Source of the DNA: Myroides phaeus | GTDB taxonomy: Bacteria > Bacteroidota > Bacteroidia > Flavobacteriales > Flavobacteriaceae | Assembly (NCBI RefSeq): GCF_900099675.1 | Contig: NZ_FNDQ01000001.1 | Coordinates: 169,228-233,227, forward strand | Direction of reading: 5' to 3' | DNA: 64,000 nt | Translations under genes and position numbers: made by a program | Notes under the pieces: generated by a model | The model's database searches: none | Told to the model about the DNA's origin: nothing | Seen by the model: only the letters and a program-made list of their open reading frames with translations | In this document: piece after piece, positions 50,831-59,697 of the stretch | How positions within the stretch are numbered: the stretch's first letter is position 1 | Layout of the letters: each line of letters starts with the position of its first letter

Positions 50831-52161
50831 TATTTATGTTGTTCAGCTGTGCTATTGCTGATAAACTGCCTAACATCATCGGATGAAGGGAGTTCAAATA
50901 TTTCTAAATGGAAGTAATCAACGGATGCTAATACGTGGTCAAATAGGTCTGCCATTACATTTTCGTAGAATACCCATAATGTGCTATTGGTAAACATATA
51001 CAACTCTAATGGTAATCCGTGTTCTGTTGGTTGTAGATGCCTTACCATTAAGTAAAACTCTTTGTGAATGTTTGGGTTTTGTTGAGCATAACGCAATACA
51101 TAGGCTCTGAAAAGGCCAATGTTGGTCATTTTTCTTCCATTGACTGGCATTGACTGGTCTGCTTGTGTTTTCTCATTATATTCGTCTATTTCTTTTTGAC
51201 GTTCTTCAATATAAGGAGCTAATAGTTGTATCTTTTTTAAATTCTCAATCTCGTGTTTTTCTAAAAAACGAATTGAAGACATTTTGATATTAATACTGCG
51301 TTTTATTCTTCTTCCTCCTGAGTTTTGCATGCCTCGGTAATTCTTAAACGAATCACTGATTAAAAGATAGGTTGGAATTGTAGTAATGGTTTTATCAAAA
51401 TTCTGAACTTTTACGGTACTTAAGTTTATCTCTAAAACTGTTCCGTCTGCTCCAAATTTAGCCATTTCAATCCAGTCTCCTACGCGTACCATATCATTAG
51501 TAGATACTTGTATACTGGCAACAAACCCCATAATAGTATCTTTAAAAATCAACATTAAAATGGCTGATGCGGCTCCTAATGAGGCAAAGAAAGTACCTAA
51601 TTTTACTCCGGTTATTGTCGAGAATATGAAGATGAATGCAAAGGTGTACAGTACTATTGTAGCTACTTGAGAGTAGCTATCTACTGGCTTGTCTGCTAAT
51701 TTAGGTTTTGTTTTAGAGTAATCTCTAATACTGCGTATAATAGAGCGGAATAGGAATGTTATAGCAACTACCACTAATATATTAGTTAGAGAGATGGTAA
51801 AACTCGTTAAATTCGGAAAGCCCTTAAAAAAGATAGGGAATAGAATTTTTGCAAGTGCAATTGGAATTAAATGGGTGATATTGTGAAATACTTTGTTCTC
51901 GACTAATATATCGTCAAAGTTCGTTTTGCTTTTTACAGCGAAACTTTTTACAAGTACAATGAATATGTTTTTTAATATGTAATCTAAAATAAGCATACAT
52001 ATTGTAAAGGTTACTAATAGTAATACTGCTGTAGCAACGTGAGTTTCATATTCAGATAGCTGCAGAAAATCTAAAAGATTAAAAAACCAATTGTAAAGCC
52101 CATTGAAATCTGAAGGGTCTACAATGTTATTTATATGCGGTACTAAGGGAAGTATACTCAT
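50830..52161 (-). CDS. Mechanosensitive ion channel, MscS family (YbdG-like)
   Basis: This 443-residue inner-membrane channel has five hydrophobic segments in the N-terminal half (starting about 44-65, 103-125, 130-145, 166-186). The pore-lining MscS signature is in the segment from GVKLGTFFASLGAASAIL to DTIMGFVASIQVSTNDMVRVGDWIEM. The C-terminal half is the large cytoplasmic domain, longer than in MscS itself, as in the YbdG/MscM branch. It would release solutes on osmotic downshock. It is convergent with xseB. Confidence 0.92.
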   Translation of the reverse strand: MSILPLVPHINNIVDPSDFNGLYNWFFNLLDFLQLSEYETHVATAVLLLVTFTICMLILDYILKNIFIVLVKSFAVKSKTNFDDILVENKVFHNITHLIPIALAKILFPIFFKGFPNLTSFTISLTNILVVVAITFLFRSIIRSIRDYSKTKPKLADKPVDSYSQVATIVLYTFAFIFIFSTITGVKLGTFFASLGAASAILMLIFKDTIMGFVASIQVSTNDMVRVGDWIEMAKFGADGTVLEINLSTVKVQNFDKTITTIPTYLLISDSFKNYRGMQNSGGRRIKRSINIKMSSIRFLEKHEIENLKKIQLLAPYIEERQKEIDEYNEKTQADQSMPVNGRKMTNIGLFRAYVLRYAQQNPNIHKEFYLMVRHLQPTEHGLPLELYMFTNSTLWVFYENVMADLFDHVLASVDYFHLEIFELPSSDDVRQFISNSTAEQHK

Positions 52162-52282
52162 TCGTGTAAATAGTTTTTGTAATTAAAGGTAATATAATAT
52201 AGTATTATAAACCGCTAATGCAAGTTTAATGGTTTTTATCTGTTTTTATTTCTAATAAAATGCAAATGTTTTGAGATTAGAT

Positions 52283-52314
52283 AAAAAAAGGGATTAAGTT
52301 TCCTTAATCCCTTT
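52283..52314 (-). terminator. Terminator of the OmpA-like gene
   Basis: A perfect 12-bp stem (AAAGGGATTAAG / CTTAATCCCTTT) with a 4-nt loop is followed on the minus strand by a T-run. It lies about 25 bp after the stop at 52340. Confidence 0.9.
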
Positions 52315-52339
52315 GGGGTATTGCTTTTATCGTTGAAGC

Positions 52340-53245
52340 TTATAATTGGTTAAGCATTGCATTGATTTTATCTAAGTTTGGAGTTAAGATAACTTCAATA
52401 CGTCTGTTTTTTGCTTTTCCTTCAGCTGTTTTATTGTCTGCAATTGGAGCAAATTCGCTTCTTCCTGCTGCTGTAAGGTTCTTTTTGTCTATTCCTGCTG
52501 TTTTTTCAAGAATTGATACAATTGCTAATGATCTTTTAGTAGACAAATCCCAGTTGGTTGTTACGCCTTCTCCTAAGTTACCTAAGATTTTGTCGTTATC
52601 GGTATGTCCTTCAATTAAGACGGTAATGTCTGGATTGTCAGCTAATACTTTTCCTAATTCTACTACAGCTTCGTTTCCTTCGTTGTTTACTGTCCAACTA
52701 CCAGATTTGAATAATAACTTGTTTTCCATAGAAACGTAAACTTTACCATTTTTCTGTTCGATTGTAAGTCCACGTCCTTCAAAGGCATTTAAAGCTTTAG
52801 ATAAATTATCTTTTAAAGCTCTCATTTGCTTGTCATTGTTTGCTAAGATACTTTCTAATTCAGCAACGCGTTTTGCTTTTTCTTCTAATTCTGATTTAGC
52901 ACTTGCTAATCTTGCTGCTTCTGCTTTTAATGTTTCAGCACTGTGTTTTTCTAAGTTAGAATAAGAATGTTCTAAATCTTTTAGTTTGTTTTGTGCTGCA
53001 GAGATTTCTGCATTTAGATTATTGCGCTCTTGTTGCAATTCACGCAACTGGTCTGCTAATTGTTTCTTGATTTGTTCTAAGTCTGTATTTGACGTGTTTA
53101 ACAAGTCAAGGTCTGAACTTAAACGTTCGTTATCTTTTAATGCATCTTGATATTGTGCATCAAGTTCGTTGTATAATCTTCTTGTTACACAAGATGAAAG
53201 CATTGTTACAGCTAATATGCTTAGGGCGATTTTACGTAATATCAT
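52340..53245 (-). CDS. OmpA-like lipoprotein with coiled coil
   Basis: The protein has 301 residues. The N-terminus is a lipoprotein signal with lipobox LSSC (Cys about 19), then a long coiled coil (about 30-160, with leucine heptads) and a C-terminal OmpA peptidoglycan-binding domain (about 185-295) with VLIEGHTDNDKIL, LSTKRSLAIVSILEKT and NRRIEVILTPNLDK. It links outer membrane to peptidoglycan through the domain's Asp/Arg pair. It lies 24 bp downstream of xth on the same strand. Confidence 0.9.
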   Translation of the reverse strand: MILRKIALSILAVTMLSSCVTRRLYNELDAQYQDALKDNERLSSDLDLLNTSNTDLEQIKKQLADQLRELQQERNNLNAEISAAQNKLKDLEHSYSNLEKHSAETLKAEAARLASAKSELEEKAKRVAELESILANNDKQMRALKDNLSKALNAFEGRGLTIEQKNGKVYVSMENKLLFKSGSWTVNNEGNEAVVELGKVLADNPDITVLIEGHTDNDKILGNLGEGVTTNWDLSTKRSLAIVSILEKTAGIDKKNLTAAGRSEFAPIADNKTAEGKAKNRRIEVILTPNLDKINAMLNQL

Positions 53246-53269
53246 ATTGTAGTTTGTTTTATTTGTTGT

Positions 53270-54034
53270 TTATGATTTTAGCTCAACAACAATAGGACAG
53301 TGGTCAGAGTGTTTTACATCTGCTAAGATGCGAGCAGCTGTAATACGGTCTTCAAGGGGGGCAGATACCATATTATAGTCAATACGCCAACCTTTATTGT
53401 TGTTTCTTGCGTTTGCTCTGTATGTCCACCAACTATAATTGTGAGGTTCTTTATTAAACATACGGAAGCTATCAATAAATCCGTTTTCTATAAATTTACT
53501 AATCCAAGCTCTTTCTTCAGGTAAGAAGCCAGATACTTTGGCATTTCTTACAGGGTCGTGAATATCAATTGCTTCGTGACATATATTGTAATCACCACAA
53601 ATAACAAGATTTGGAAGTTCTTTTCTTAATTCATTTATATAAGTAAAGAAGTCATCCATATATTGATATTTAAAGTCTAAACGTTCAATATTAGATGCAG
53701 AGGGTAAGTATAATGACATGACAGATACGGTATCAAAATCTACACGTAAATTACGACCTTCTGAGTCCATATACTCAATACCTGTTCCGTATGCCACATT
53801 GTTCGGTTTTTCTTTACACAAAACTGCAACTCCACTATATCCTGCTTTTTGAGCTGAAAAGTAGTATTGGTATGGGTAACCTGCCGCGGCTAATTCTTCT
53901 GTTGGTATTTGACTTTCGTTGGCTTTGATTTCTTGTAAACAAATTACATCAGCATTTTCTTCTTGAATCCAGTCGATAAATCCTTTTTTTATCGCTGCAC
54001 GTATTCCATTTACATTGTATGAGATAATCTTCAT
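53270..54034 (-). CDS. xth: Exodeoxyribonuclease III
   Basis: This is the AP endonuclease/3'-exonuclease of base excision repair. It has 254 residues. Visible are KIISYNVNGIRAAIKKG, DVICLQEIKANESQ (catalytic Glu), VICGDYNICHEAIDIHDP (Asp and Asn) and the terminal SDHCPIVVEL (catalytic Asp-His). It is a stand-alone minus-strand gene, divergent from the OlsF-like gene. Confidence 0.94.
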   Translation of the reverse strand: MKIISYNVNGIRAAIKKGFIDWIQEENADVICLQEIKANESQIPTEELAAAGYPYQYYFSAQKAGYSGVAVLCKEKPNNVAYGTGIEYMDSEGRNLRVDFDTVSVMSLYLPSASNIERLDFKYQYMDDFFTYINELRKELPNLVICGDYNICHEAIDIHDPVRNAKVSGFLPEERAWISKFIENGFIDSFRMFNKEPHNYSWWTYRANARNNNKGWRIDYNMVSAPLEDRITAARILADVKHSDHCPIVVELKS

Positions 54035-54194
54035 GTTTCATTGATTGTTTGAATTGTCAAAAATAGAAAAAATATATCTTGTTATTTAATAAGTTATCTT
54101 TGTTTTAATCAGAGATTTAAATGTTTTATAAAGCCATTATTATTTTTTATAAGTCGTCTTTAGTAAAATAAAACAGATTAGCTGAAGTTTTTAG

Positions 54195-54202
54195 TATATT
54201 TG
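54195..54202 (+). promoter_or_regulatory. Putative -7 element of the OlsF-like gene
   Basis: TATATTTG matches TAnnTTTG, 22 nt before the ATG at 54225. A further TAATTTTG lies at 54210-54217 but is very close to the start. No clear -33 TTG is seen. Confidence 0.4.
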
Positions 54203-54224
54203 TATTACTTAATTTTGAATATTA

Positions 54225-56051
54225 ATGGGGTTAGTAACGGCGAAAGAAGTAGCAAAGGCAATTAACGTAGATAAATATGGTGTTTTAGGCACATTTTCAG
54301 GATGGATGTTGATGAAAGCTTTGAAAATCACAACGTTAAATAAAATTTACGACCGCAATAAGCATTTAGAAAACCTTGATTTTTTAAATGCTATTTTAGA
54401 AGAGTTTCAAATCGAATTTGAAATTGATCCAGATGAACTAAAAAGGTTGCCTAAAAAGGGGCCTTATATTACAATATCAAATCATCCATTGGGTGGTATT
54501 GATGGTATTTTATTGTTGAAATTAATGCAAGAGCACGATCCTAATTTTAAGATTGTTGCTAACTTTTTATTGCATAGAATTGAACCATTGAAACCTTATA
54601 TTATGCCTGTCAATCCTTTTGAAAATAATAAGGATATAAAGTCAAGTGTAGTTGGGTTAAAAGATACTTTACGCCACCTTAGTGATGGCAAGCCTTTAGG
54701 AATTTTCCCTGCTGGGGAGGTTTCTACTTACCAAGATGATAGACTTGTTGTTGATAAACCTTGGGAGGAAGGGGCAATTAAATTAATCAAAAAGGCAAAT
54801 GTTCCTGTTGTGCCTATTTACTTTCATGCAACGAATAGTAAATTATTCTATTTCTTATCGAAAATTAATCCAACATTGCGTACAGCAAAGTTGCCTTCTG
54901 AATTATTAACTCAGAAGAATAGAGTAATTAAGATTAGAATTGGACGTCCTATCTCTGTTGAGGAACAGAATGAGCATTATGATCTAAATGATTATGGTAA
55001 TTTCTTGCGTTTTAAAACGTATTTATTATCGAATGCTTATAAGGATGAGGATAGCAGAAAGAGAATTAAAGTTCCGTCTTTTAATTTTAAATTTCCAAAA
55101 GTGGTTAAGGATATTATTGAACCACAACCAAAGGAAAAAATTTTAGAAGAGATTGAGGCACTTAGAGAAAATGATTTTCGTCTTCTCCAAAGTAAAAACT
55201 ACGAGGTTTTCTTGTGTAAATCTGAGAAAATTCCGTGTATTTTACAAGAAATTGGTCGTTTGAGAGAAATAACTTTCCGCCAAGTTGGTGAAGGAACTAA
55301 TAATGAATCAGATTTAGATCAATATGATAATTATTATCATCATATGTTCTTATGGGATAATGATGCCAATGAAATTTGTGGAGCTTATCGTATGGGATTG
55401 GGGTCTGAGATTTATAAGAAATATGGTATTAATGGGTTTTATTTGAACGAGTTATTCCGTTTTGAGTCTGAGTTGTATCCAATGCTTTCTCAGTCTATTG
55501 AAATGGGTAGGGCTTTTATTATAAAAGAGTATCAGCAGAAACCAATGCCACTGTTTTTATTGTGGAAAGGAATTGTACATACAACTTTGCGTTTTCCTGA
55601 ACATAAGTACTTAATTGGTGGGGTGAGTATTAGCAATCAATTTTCTGATTTCTCTAAGTCATTGATGATTGAGTTTATGCGTTCACATTATTTTGATCCT
55701 TTTATTGCACAATATATTACGCCTAAAATGGAGTATAAAGTGAACTTAAAGGATAGTGAAAAGGATTTAATATTTAGTGAAACAGATTCGGATTTGAATA
55801 AATTTGATAAAATCATTGAAGATGTTGAACCTGGGAAATTGAGATTACCTGTTTTGATTAAAAAATATATTAAACAAAATGCTAAGGTAGTTGCGTTCAA
55901 TGTGGATCCTTTGTTTAATAATGCAATTGATGGATTGATGTATATTAAAATTGCTGATTTACCAGAGAGTACTGTTAAACCTGTAATGGAGGAGTTTGCT
56001 GCTGAATTGGAAAAGAAAATTCAGGAAGAGAATAATAAAACGGAAGAGTAA
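54225..56051 (+). CDS. olsF: Bifunctional acyltransferase (OlsF-like ornithine lipid synthase)
   Basis: This 608-residue protein has two acyltransferase parts. The N-terminal PlsC-type domain (about 70-260) has the HxxxxD motif in NHPLGGID (86-93) and FPAGEVSTYQDD. The C-terminal half (about 330-500) has the GNAT-like hemolysin/OlsB signature EIGRLREITFRQVGEGT, EICGAYRMGLG and LFRFESELYPMLSQSIEMGRA. This order is that of OlsF, which makes ornithine lipids by N-acylation and O-acylation, known from Serratia and reported in Flavobacterium (from memory). A basic C-terminal tail follows. The gene is monocistronic, ending at a very long palindromic terminator. Confidence 0.82.
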   Translation: MGLVTAKEVAKAINVDKYGVLGTFSGWMLMKALKITTLNKIYDRNKHLENLDFLNAILEEFQIEFEIDPDELKRLPKKGPYITISNHPLGGIDGILLLKLMQEHDPNFKIVANFLLHRIEPLKPYIMPVNPFENNKDIKSSVVGLKDTLRHLSDGKPLGIFPAGEVSTYQDDRLVVDKPWEEGAIKLIKKANVPVVPIYFHATNSKLFYFLSKINPTLRTAKLPSELLTQKNRVIKIRIGRPISVEEQNEHYDLNDYGNFLRFKTYLLSNAYKDEDSRKRIKVPSFNFKFPKVVKDIIEPQPKEKILEEIEALRENDFRLLQSKNYEVFLCKSEKIPCILQEIGRLREITFRQVGEGTNNESDLDQYDNYYHHMFLWDNDANEICGAYRMGLGSEIYKKYGINGFYLNELFRFESELYPMLSQSIEMGRAFIIKEYQQKPMPLFLLWKGIVHTTLRFPEHKYLIGGVSISNQFSDFSKSLMIEFMRSHYFDPFIAQYITPKMEYKVNLKDSEKDLIFSETDSDLNKFDKIIEDVEPGKLRLPVLIKKYIKQNAKVVAFNVDPLFNNAIDGLMYIKIADLPESTVKPVMEEFAAELEKKIQEENNKTEE

Positions 56052-56055
56052 TCTG

Positions 56056-56118
56056 ACACATTAAAATACAAAAGAGGGATTATCAATTTGATAATCCCTC
56101 TTTTGTATTTTAATGTGT
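56056..56118. terminator. Bidirectional terminator, 30-bp perfect stem
   Basis: The arms at 56056-56085 and 56089-56118 are exact reverse complements over 30 bp with a 3-nt loop. The inner GAGGGATTATCA / TGATAATCCCTC part is flanked by AAAA/TTTT blocks, so it can end transcription from both sides: the OlsF-like gene and the convergent dehydrogenase gene. Confidence 0.88.
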
Positions 56119-56166
56119 TACCTATTTTAATAGTGCGTAAAGCGTTATTGTTTTATAGGGATGACA

Positions 56167-57114
56167 TTAGTTGTTTAGTAATTTTATTTTGTCAATGATT
56201 ACTTGTGCTAATTTTTCTTTGCTTTCAATAGTCCAACCTGCAATATGAGGGGATAGTAAGACATTTTTAGCTTGTACTAAGTACTGCATTGGTTCAGGAA
56301 GTGTATTGTCGCTAAACATATTTTCGAAAGATGATTTTTCATATTCTAAAACATCTAATGCGGCTCCTAATACTTTTCCTTGTTTAAGGGCATTGACTAA
56401 TGCTGCTGTATTTACAGACTTACCTCGTGCAGTATTGACAAACCATATTGGTTTTCTTAAACGGTTGATGAATTGTTCATCAATCATATTCATTGTCTCA
56501 GGTGTTTGTGGGGTGTGTAAGCTTAGAATATCTACTTGTTCTTGTAGTTCTTCTAAAGTTACTTGTTTTGCAAATTGATTTTCTAAGCCTTCTTTAATGT
56601 CATAGAAAATAACTTTACAGTCAAAGCCTTGTAAGCGTTTTGCAAACGCATTTCCCATATTTCCATAACCAATTATTCCTACTGTTTTTCCTTCAATTTC
56701 ATACCCACGATTGCCTTCTCTTATCCAAATACCTTCTCTAACTTCTTGGTCAACTAAGTTTAGTTTGTTCATTAAGGTTAGCAACATTCCTAAAGCGTGT
56801 TCTCCAACGGCTGTTCTATTTCCTTCTGGAGCGGCAATTAGTGCTATTCCTTTTGTAGTTGCATAGTCACAATCAATGTTTTCTAATCCTGCGCCAACAC
56901 GACCAATAAATTTTAAATTAGTGGCAGAGTCTAAAAAGGTTTTGTCAATTTTAAACCTACTTCTAATGATTACTCCTTCATATTCAGAAATAGTTTGTTC
57001 GATTTCTTCTTTTGTAGAAGTATAGTTTTCTACATTTTCATATCCCATTTGAGCTAATTGCTCTATCATTAACGGGTGGTTACTGTCAATATGTAAAACT
57101 TTTCTTGTATTCAT
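56167..57114 (-). CDS. D-2-hydroxyacid dehydrogenase (phosphoglycerate dehydrogenase-like)
   Basis: This NAD-dependent dehydrogenase of the D-isomer family has 315 residues. The Rossmann motif GIIGYGNMGNAFAKRL is near 146-161. The catalytic Arg is in FVNTARGKSVNT, the Glu in LDVLEYE, and the His in LLSPHIAGWT. The short length, without the C-terminal ACT domain, is like many bacterial SerA-like proteins, so serine synthesis or another hydroxyacid is possible. It is 33 bp downstream of mgtE on the same strand. Confidence 0.9.
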   Translation of the reverse strand: MNTRKVLHIDSNHPLMIEQLAQMGYENVENYTSTKEEIEQTISEYEGVIIRSRFKIDKTFLDSATNLKFIGRVGAGLENIDCDYATTKGIALIAAPEGNRTAVGEHALGMLLTLMNKLNLVDQEVREGIWIREGNRGYEIEGKTVGIIGYGNMGNAFAKRLQGFDCKVIFYDIKEGLENQFAKQVTLEELQEQVDILSLHTPQTPETMNMIDEQFINRLRKPIWFVNTARGKSVNTAALVNALKQGKVLGAALDVLEYEKSSFENMFSDNTLPEPMQYLVQAKNVLLSPHIAGWTIESKEKLAQVIIDKIKLLNN

Positions 57115-57147
57115 TTGATTAGATTTTGAGGATATTGTTTAGAGATT

Positions 57148-58500
57148 TTAGAAACCTAATATAGCTTTTGCTATTGAAAAGTAAATTAAAATTCCAAAGA
57201 TATCATTGCTGGTTGTGATAAATGGACCTGTCGCTAAAGCGGGGTCAATACCGTATTTGTTTAAGAAAATGGGAACAAACGTTCCGATTAAACTTGCGAT
57301 TATAATAACACTAATTAGGGCTATTGAAACTGTAATACCTATTATATAATCTACTCCTAATAAGAAGTGACTACCTATCATCATAAGTATAGCAAGTAAA
57401 AAACCATTTAGTAAACTTAGAGTAACTTCTTTTCCAAGACGTTTCCAAATTGAACCTGTAATGCTGTTATTTGCTAATCCTTGTACAATAATTGCAGAGG
57501 ATTGAACTCCTACATTTCCTGCCATTGCTGCAATTAATGGAGTGAAAAAGAATAGGACACCAAATTTTTCCATCGCTCCTTCAAAGCTTCGGGATACATT
57601 TACTGCTACAAATCCTCCGATCATAGCTAAGATTAACCAAGGTAATCGTGCTCGTGTAAGGGTTAGAATACTATCATTTGCTTCTACGTCTTGTGAGATA
57701 CCTGCTGCTAATTGGTAATCTTTATCTGCTTCTTCTTTGATTACGTCAACAATATCGTCGATGGTAATACGACCTACTAAGCGCCCCATCTCATCTACTA
57801 CGGGGATGGCTTCTAAGTCATACTTTTGCATGATACGTGCTACTTCAACATCTTTTGTATCTACTTTTACTGAATCTACATTTCTAATGTAGACATCACT
57901 AATATGTGTAGTTGTGGATGTAGTAAGCAAATCCTTTAATGATAAACGTCCTTTTAAACGCCCTTCATTGTCTAATACATAAATAGAGTGTACGCGTGAA
58001 ACATGTTCTGCTTGTTTACGCATTTCTTTTACACAAGTTAAAACTGACCAATTTTCATTGACTGAAACAAATTCTTTGGCCATTAATCCTCCTGCTGTAT
58101 CTTCATCGTAGCGCAATAACTCTACAATGTCTTTTGCGTGCTCTAAATCTTCTAACTCAGAAAGTACTTCTTCTTTTCTATCTTCTGATAATTCTGAAAT
58201 AATATCTGCAGCATCATCCGTGTCTAACTCGTCTAATTCTTCTGCAATTTCTTTTGGCGAAAGAGATTTTAATATCTTTTCACGTACGTCTTCATCTAAT
58301 TCTAATAATATCTCTGCAGTAACTTCACTGTCTAAAATGTCAAAAATATAAATGGCTTCCTCTGTAGAAAGCTCATTCATTATTTCTGCTATATCTGCAT
58401 AGTGAATATCTTTTAGGATATGAAGAAGCTCCTTTTCATTATTTTCAGCAATTAAATCTTCAAATTGTTGGATAGATTCTTTACTGATTTTAAACTCCAT
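57148..58500 (-). CDS. mgtE: Magnesium transporter
   Basis: This 450-residue magnesium channel has the family layout: an acidic N-domain of helical repeats (about 1-130, with [23 protein letters not shown]), a CBS pair (about 135-255, with [17 protein letters not shown] and [20 protein letters not shown]) and five membrane helices to the end (for example [21 protein letters not shown] and [20 protein letters not shown]). Its start overlaps the end of rsmA by 11 bp, so the two are translated together. Confidence 0.95.
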   Translation of the reverse strand: MEFKISKESIQQFEDLIAENNEKELLHILKDIHYADIAEIMNELSTEEAIYIFDILDSEVTAEILLELDEDVREKILKSLSPKEIAEELDELDTDDAADIISELSEDRKEEVLSELEDLEHAKDIVELLRYDEDTAGGLMAKEFVSVNENWSVLTCVKEMRKQAEHVSRVHSIYVLDNEGRLKGRLSLKDLLTTSTTTHISDVYIRNVDSVKVDTKDVEVARIMQKYDLEAIPVVDEMGRLVGRITIDDIVDVIKEEADKDYQLAAGISQDVEANDSILTLTRARLPWLILAMIGGFVAVNVSRSFEGAMEKFGVLFFFTPLIAAMAGNVGVQSSAIIVQGLANNSITGSIWKRLGKEVTLSLLNGFLLAILMMIGSHFLLGVDYIIGITVSIALISVIIIASLIGTFVPIFLNKYGIDPALATGPFITTSNDIFGILIYFSIAKAILGF

Positions 58501-59269
58501 TGGCTTCTATTTTTTGTGTAATTTCTATAAATTGTTCGTAACCTAATTGTTCTGGTCTTAGGTTAAATATCTCTTGTTCTCTAATCTCTTCTGGTAGATT
58601 GAAACTCTTAAGACTGTTTCTTAATGTTTTTCTTCTTTGATTGAAAGCTGTTTTTACTACGTTGAAAAATAGCTTTTCGTTACATGCTAAGCTGTAGTTC
58701 TCTTTACGTCTCATACGCATCACTCCTGACTTAACTTTTGGTGGTGGATTGAATACGTGTTCTGAAACAGTAAATAAATACTCTACTTCATAGAACGCTT
58801 GGGTTAACACGGATAAAATTCCGTAGGCTTTGCTTCCTTTTTTCTCACAGATTCTTTCAGCTACTTCTTTTTGGAACATACCTGAAAATTCTGGAACGTA
58901 ATCGCGTAACTCTAAGGCTCTAAATACAATTTGAGTTGATATATTGTAAGGGAAGTTTCCAATTACTGCAAAAGGCTCTTGTTTGAATGCAGTTGTTATA
59001 TCGAACTTTAAAAAATCTTGTGCGAAAATGTGATCTCTTAATTTCGGATAGTGTTGATGTAAATAGTCTACTGATTCTGTGTCAATTTCAACAACAAAGG
59101 TTTCTGTAGGCTTGTCTAAGATGTATTTTGTTAATACTCCCATTCCTGGTCCGATTTCTAATACTTTCTTATATCCTTCTAAGGTTAACGTATCTGCTAT
59201 GCGTTTAGCTACACTTTCATCTGTTAAAAAATGTTGACCTAAGTGTTTTTTTGCTCTTACTTTATCCAT
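58490..59269 (-). CDS. rsmA: 16S rRNA dimethyladenosine transferase
   Basis: This enzyme (KsgA) dimethylates two adenines in helix 45 of 16S rRNA. It has 259 residues. The SAM motif [17 protein letters not shown] is at about 35-51, [13 protein letters not shown] follows, and the catalytic NFPYNIST is near 104-111. A family-typical tail segment is [13 protein letters not shown]. It overlaps mgtE by 11 bp and lies 10 bp after the DUF4286 gene. Confidence 0.96.
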   Translation of the reverse strand: MDKVRAKKHLGQHFLTDESVAKRIADTLTLEGYKKVLEIGPGMGVLTKYILDKPTETFVVEIDTESVDYLHQHYPKLRDHIFAQDFLKFDITTAFKQEPFAVIGNFPYNISTQIVFRALELRDYVPEFSGMFQKEVAERICEKKGSKAYGILSVLTQAFYEVEYLFTVSEHVFNPPPKVKSGVMRMRRKENYSLACNEKLFFNVVKTAFNQRRKTLRNSLKSFNLPEEIREQEIFNLRPEQLGYEQFIEITQKIEANGV

Positions 59270-59279
59270 CTACTTGTTG

Positions 59280-59591
59280 TTAATATTCACGGATTAATTC
59301 TAATTCTGTTTTAAAGGTAAGCATTAACTCACCAAATAACTTTCTTGCTTCATTTTCAAAACGATCAAAGTCTTCTTTGTAAAATTGCTCTAATAGTTCT
59401 TTACTTTGGGTTTCAAATTGAAGAGAGTATGTTTGTCCTCCCATTTCTTCTTCAATCAATACTTTTACCATTCTTGCTTTGTCAAATTTGCCTGTTGCAA
59501 GTATTCCAGGTATGTATGTGTTGTTAATCCATTTCATCCATATATCATGGGCACTCTCGTGTATGTTAACTGTAACATTGTATATAATCAT
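59280..59591 (-). CDS. DUF4286 family protein
   Basis: This is a small soluble protein of 103 residues from the ATG at 59591 (MIIYNVTVNIHESAHDIWMKW). The rest has GILATGKFDKARMVKVL and YSLQFETQSKELLEQFY. It resembles the ferredoxin-like DUF4286 family, steadily found next to rsmA in Bacteroidota. Function is unknown. It is the first gene of a three-gene run with rsmA and mgtE. Confidence 0.86.
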   Translation of the reverse strand: MIIYNVTVNIHESAHDIWMKWINNTYIPGILATGKFDKARMVKVLIEEEMGGQTYSLQFETQSKELLEQFYKEDFDRFENEARKLFGELMLTFKTELELIREY

Positions 59592-59627
59592 CGCTCTTCG
59601 TTTTGAATTAAGTAAAGATTTGCTGTG

Positions 59628-59635
59628 CAAAGATA
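59628..59635 (-). promoter_or_regulatory. Putative -7 element of the DUF4286-rsmA-mgtE run
   Basis: On the minus strand TATCTTTG matches TAnnTTTG, 36 nt before the ATG at 59591, directly after the serS terminator. The -33 element is not clear. Confidence 0.45.
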
Positions 59636-59677
59636 AAAAAAGCACCAAATGTCTTTTTTCGGATTTGGTGCTTTTTT
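59635..59677 (-). terminator. Terminator of serS
   Basis: A 15-bp stem (AAAAAAGCACCAAAT / ATTTGGTGCTTTTTT) with a 12-nt loop lies 21 bp after the serS stop. It has a T-rich flank on both strands. Confidence 0.88.
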
Positions 59678-59697
59678 AGTTATTGTATTTGTTTTAT

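Noticed and set aside
59592..59648. Longer start for the DUF4286 gene
   Set aside because: It would add 19 residues across the putative promoter element and the end of the serS terminator; family fit favours the ATG at 59591.
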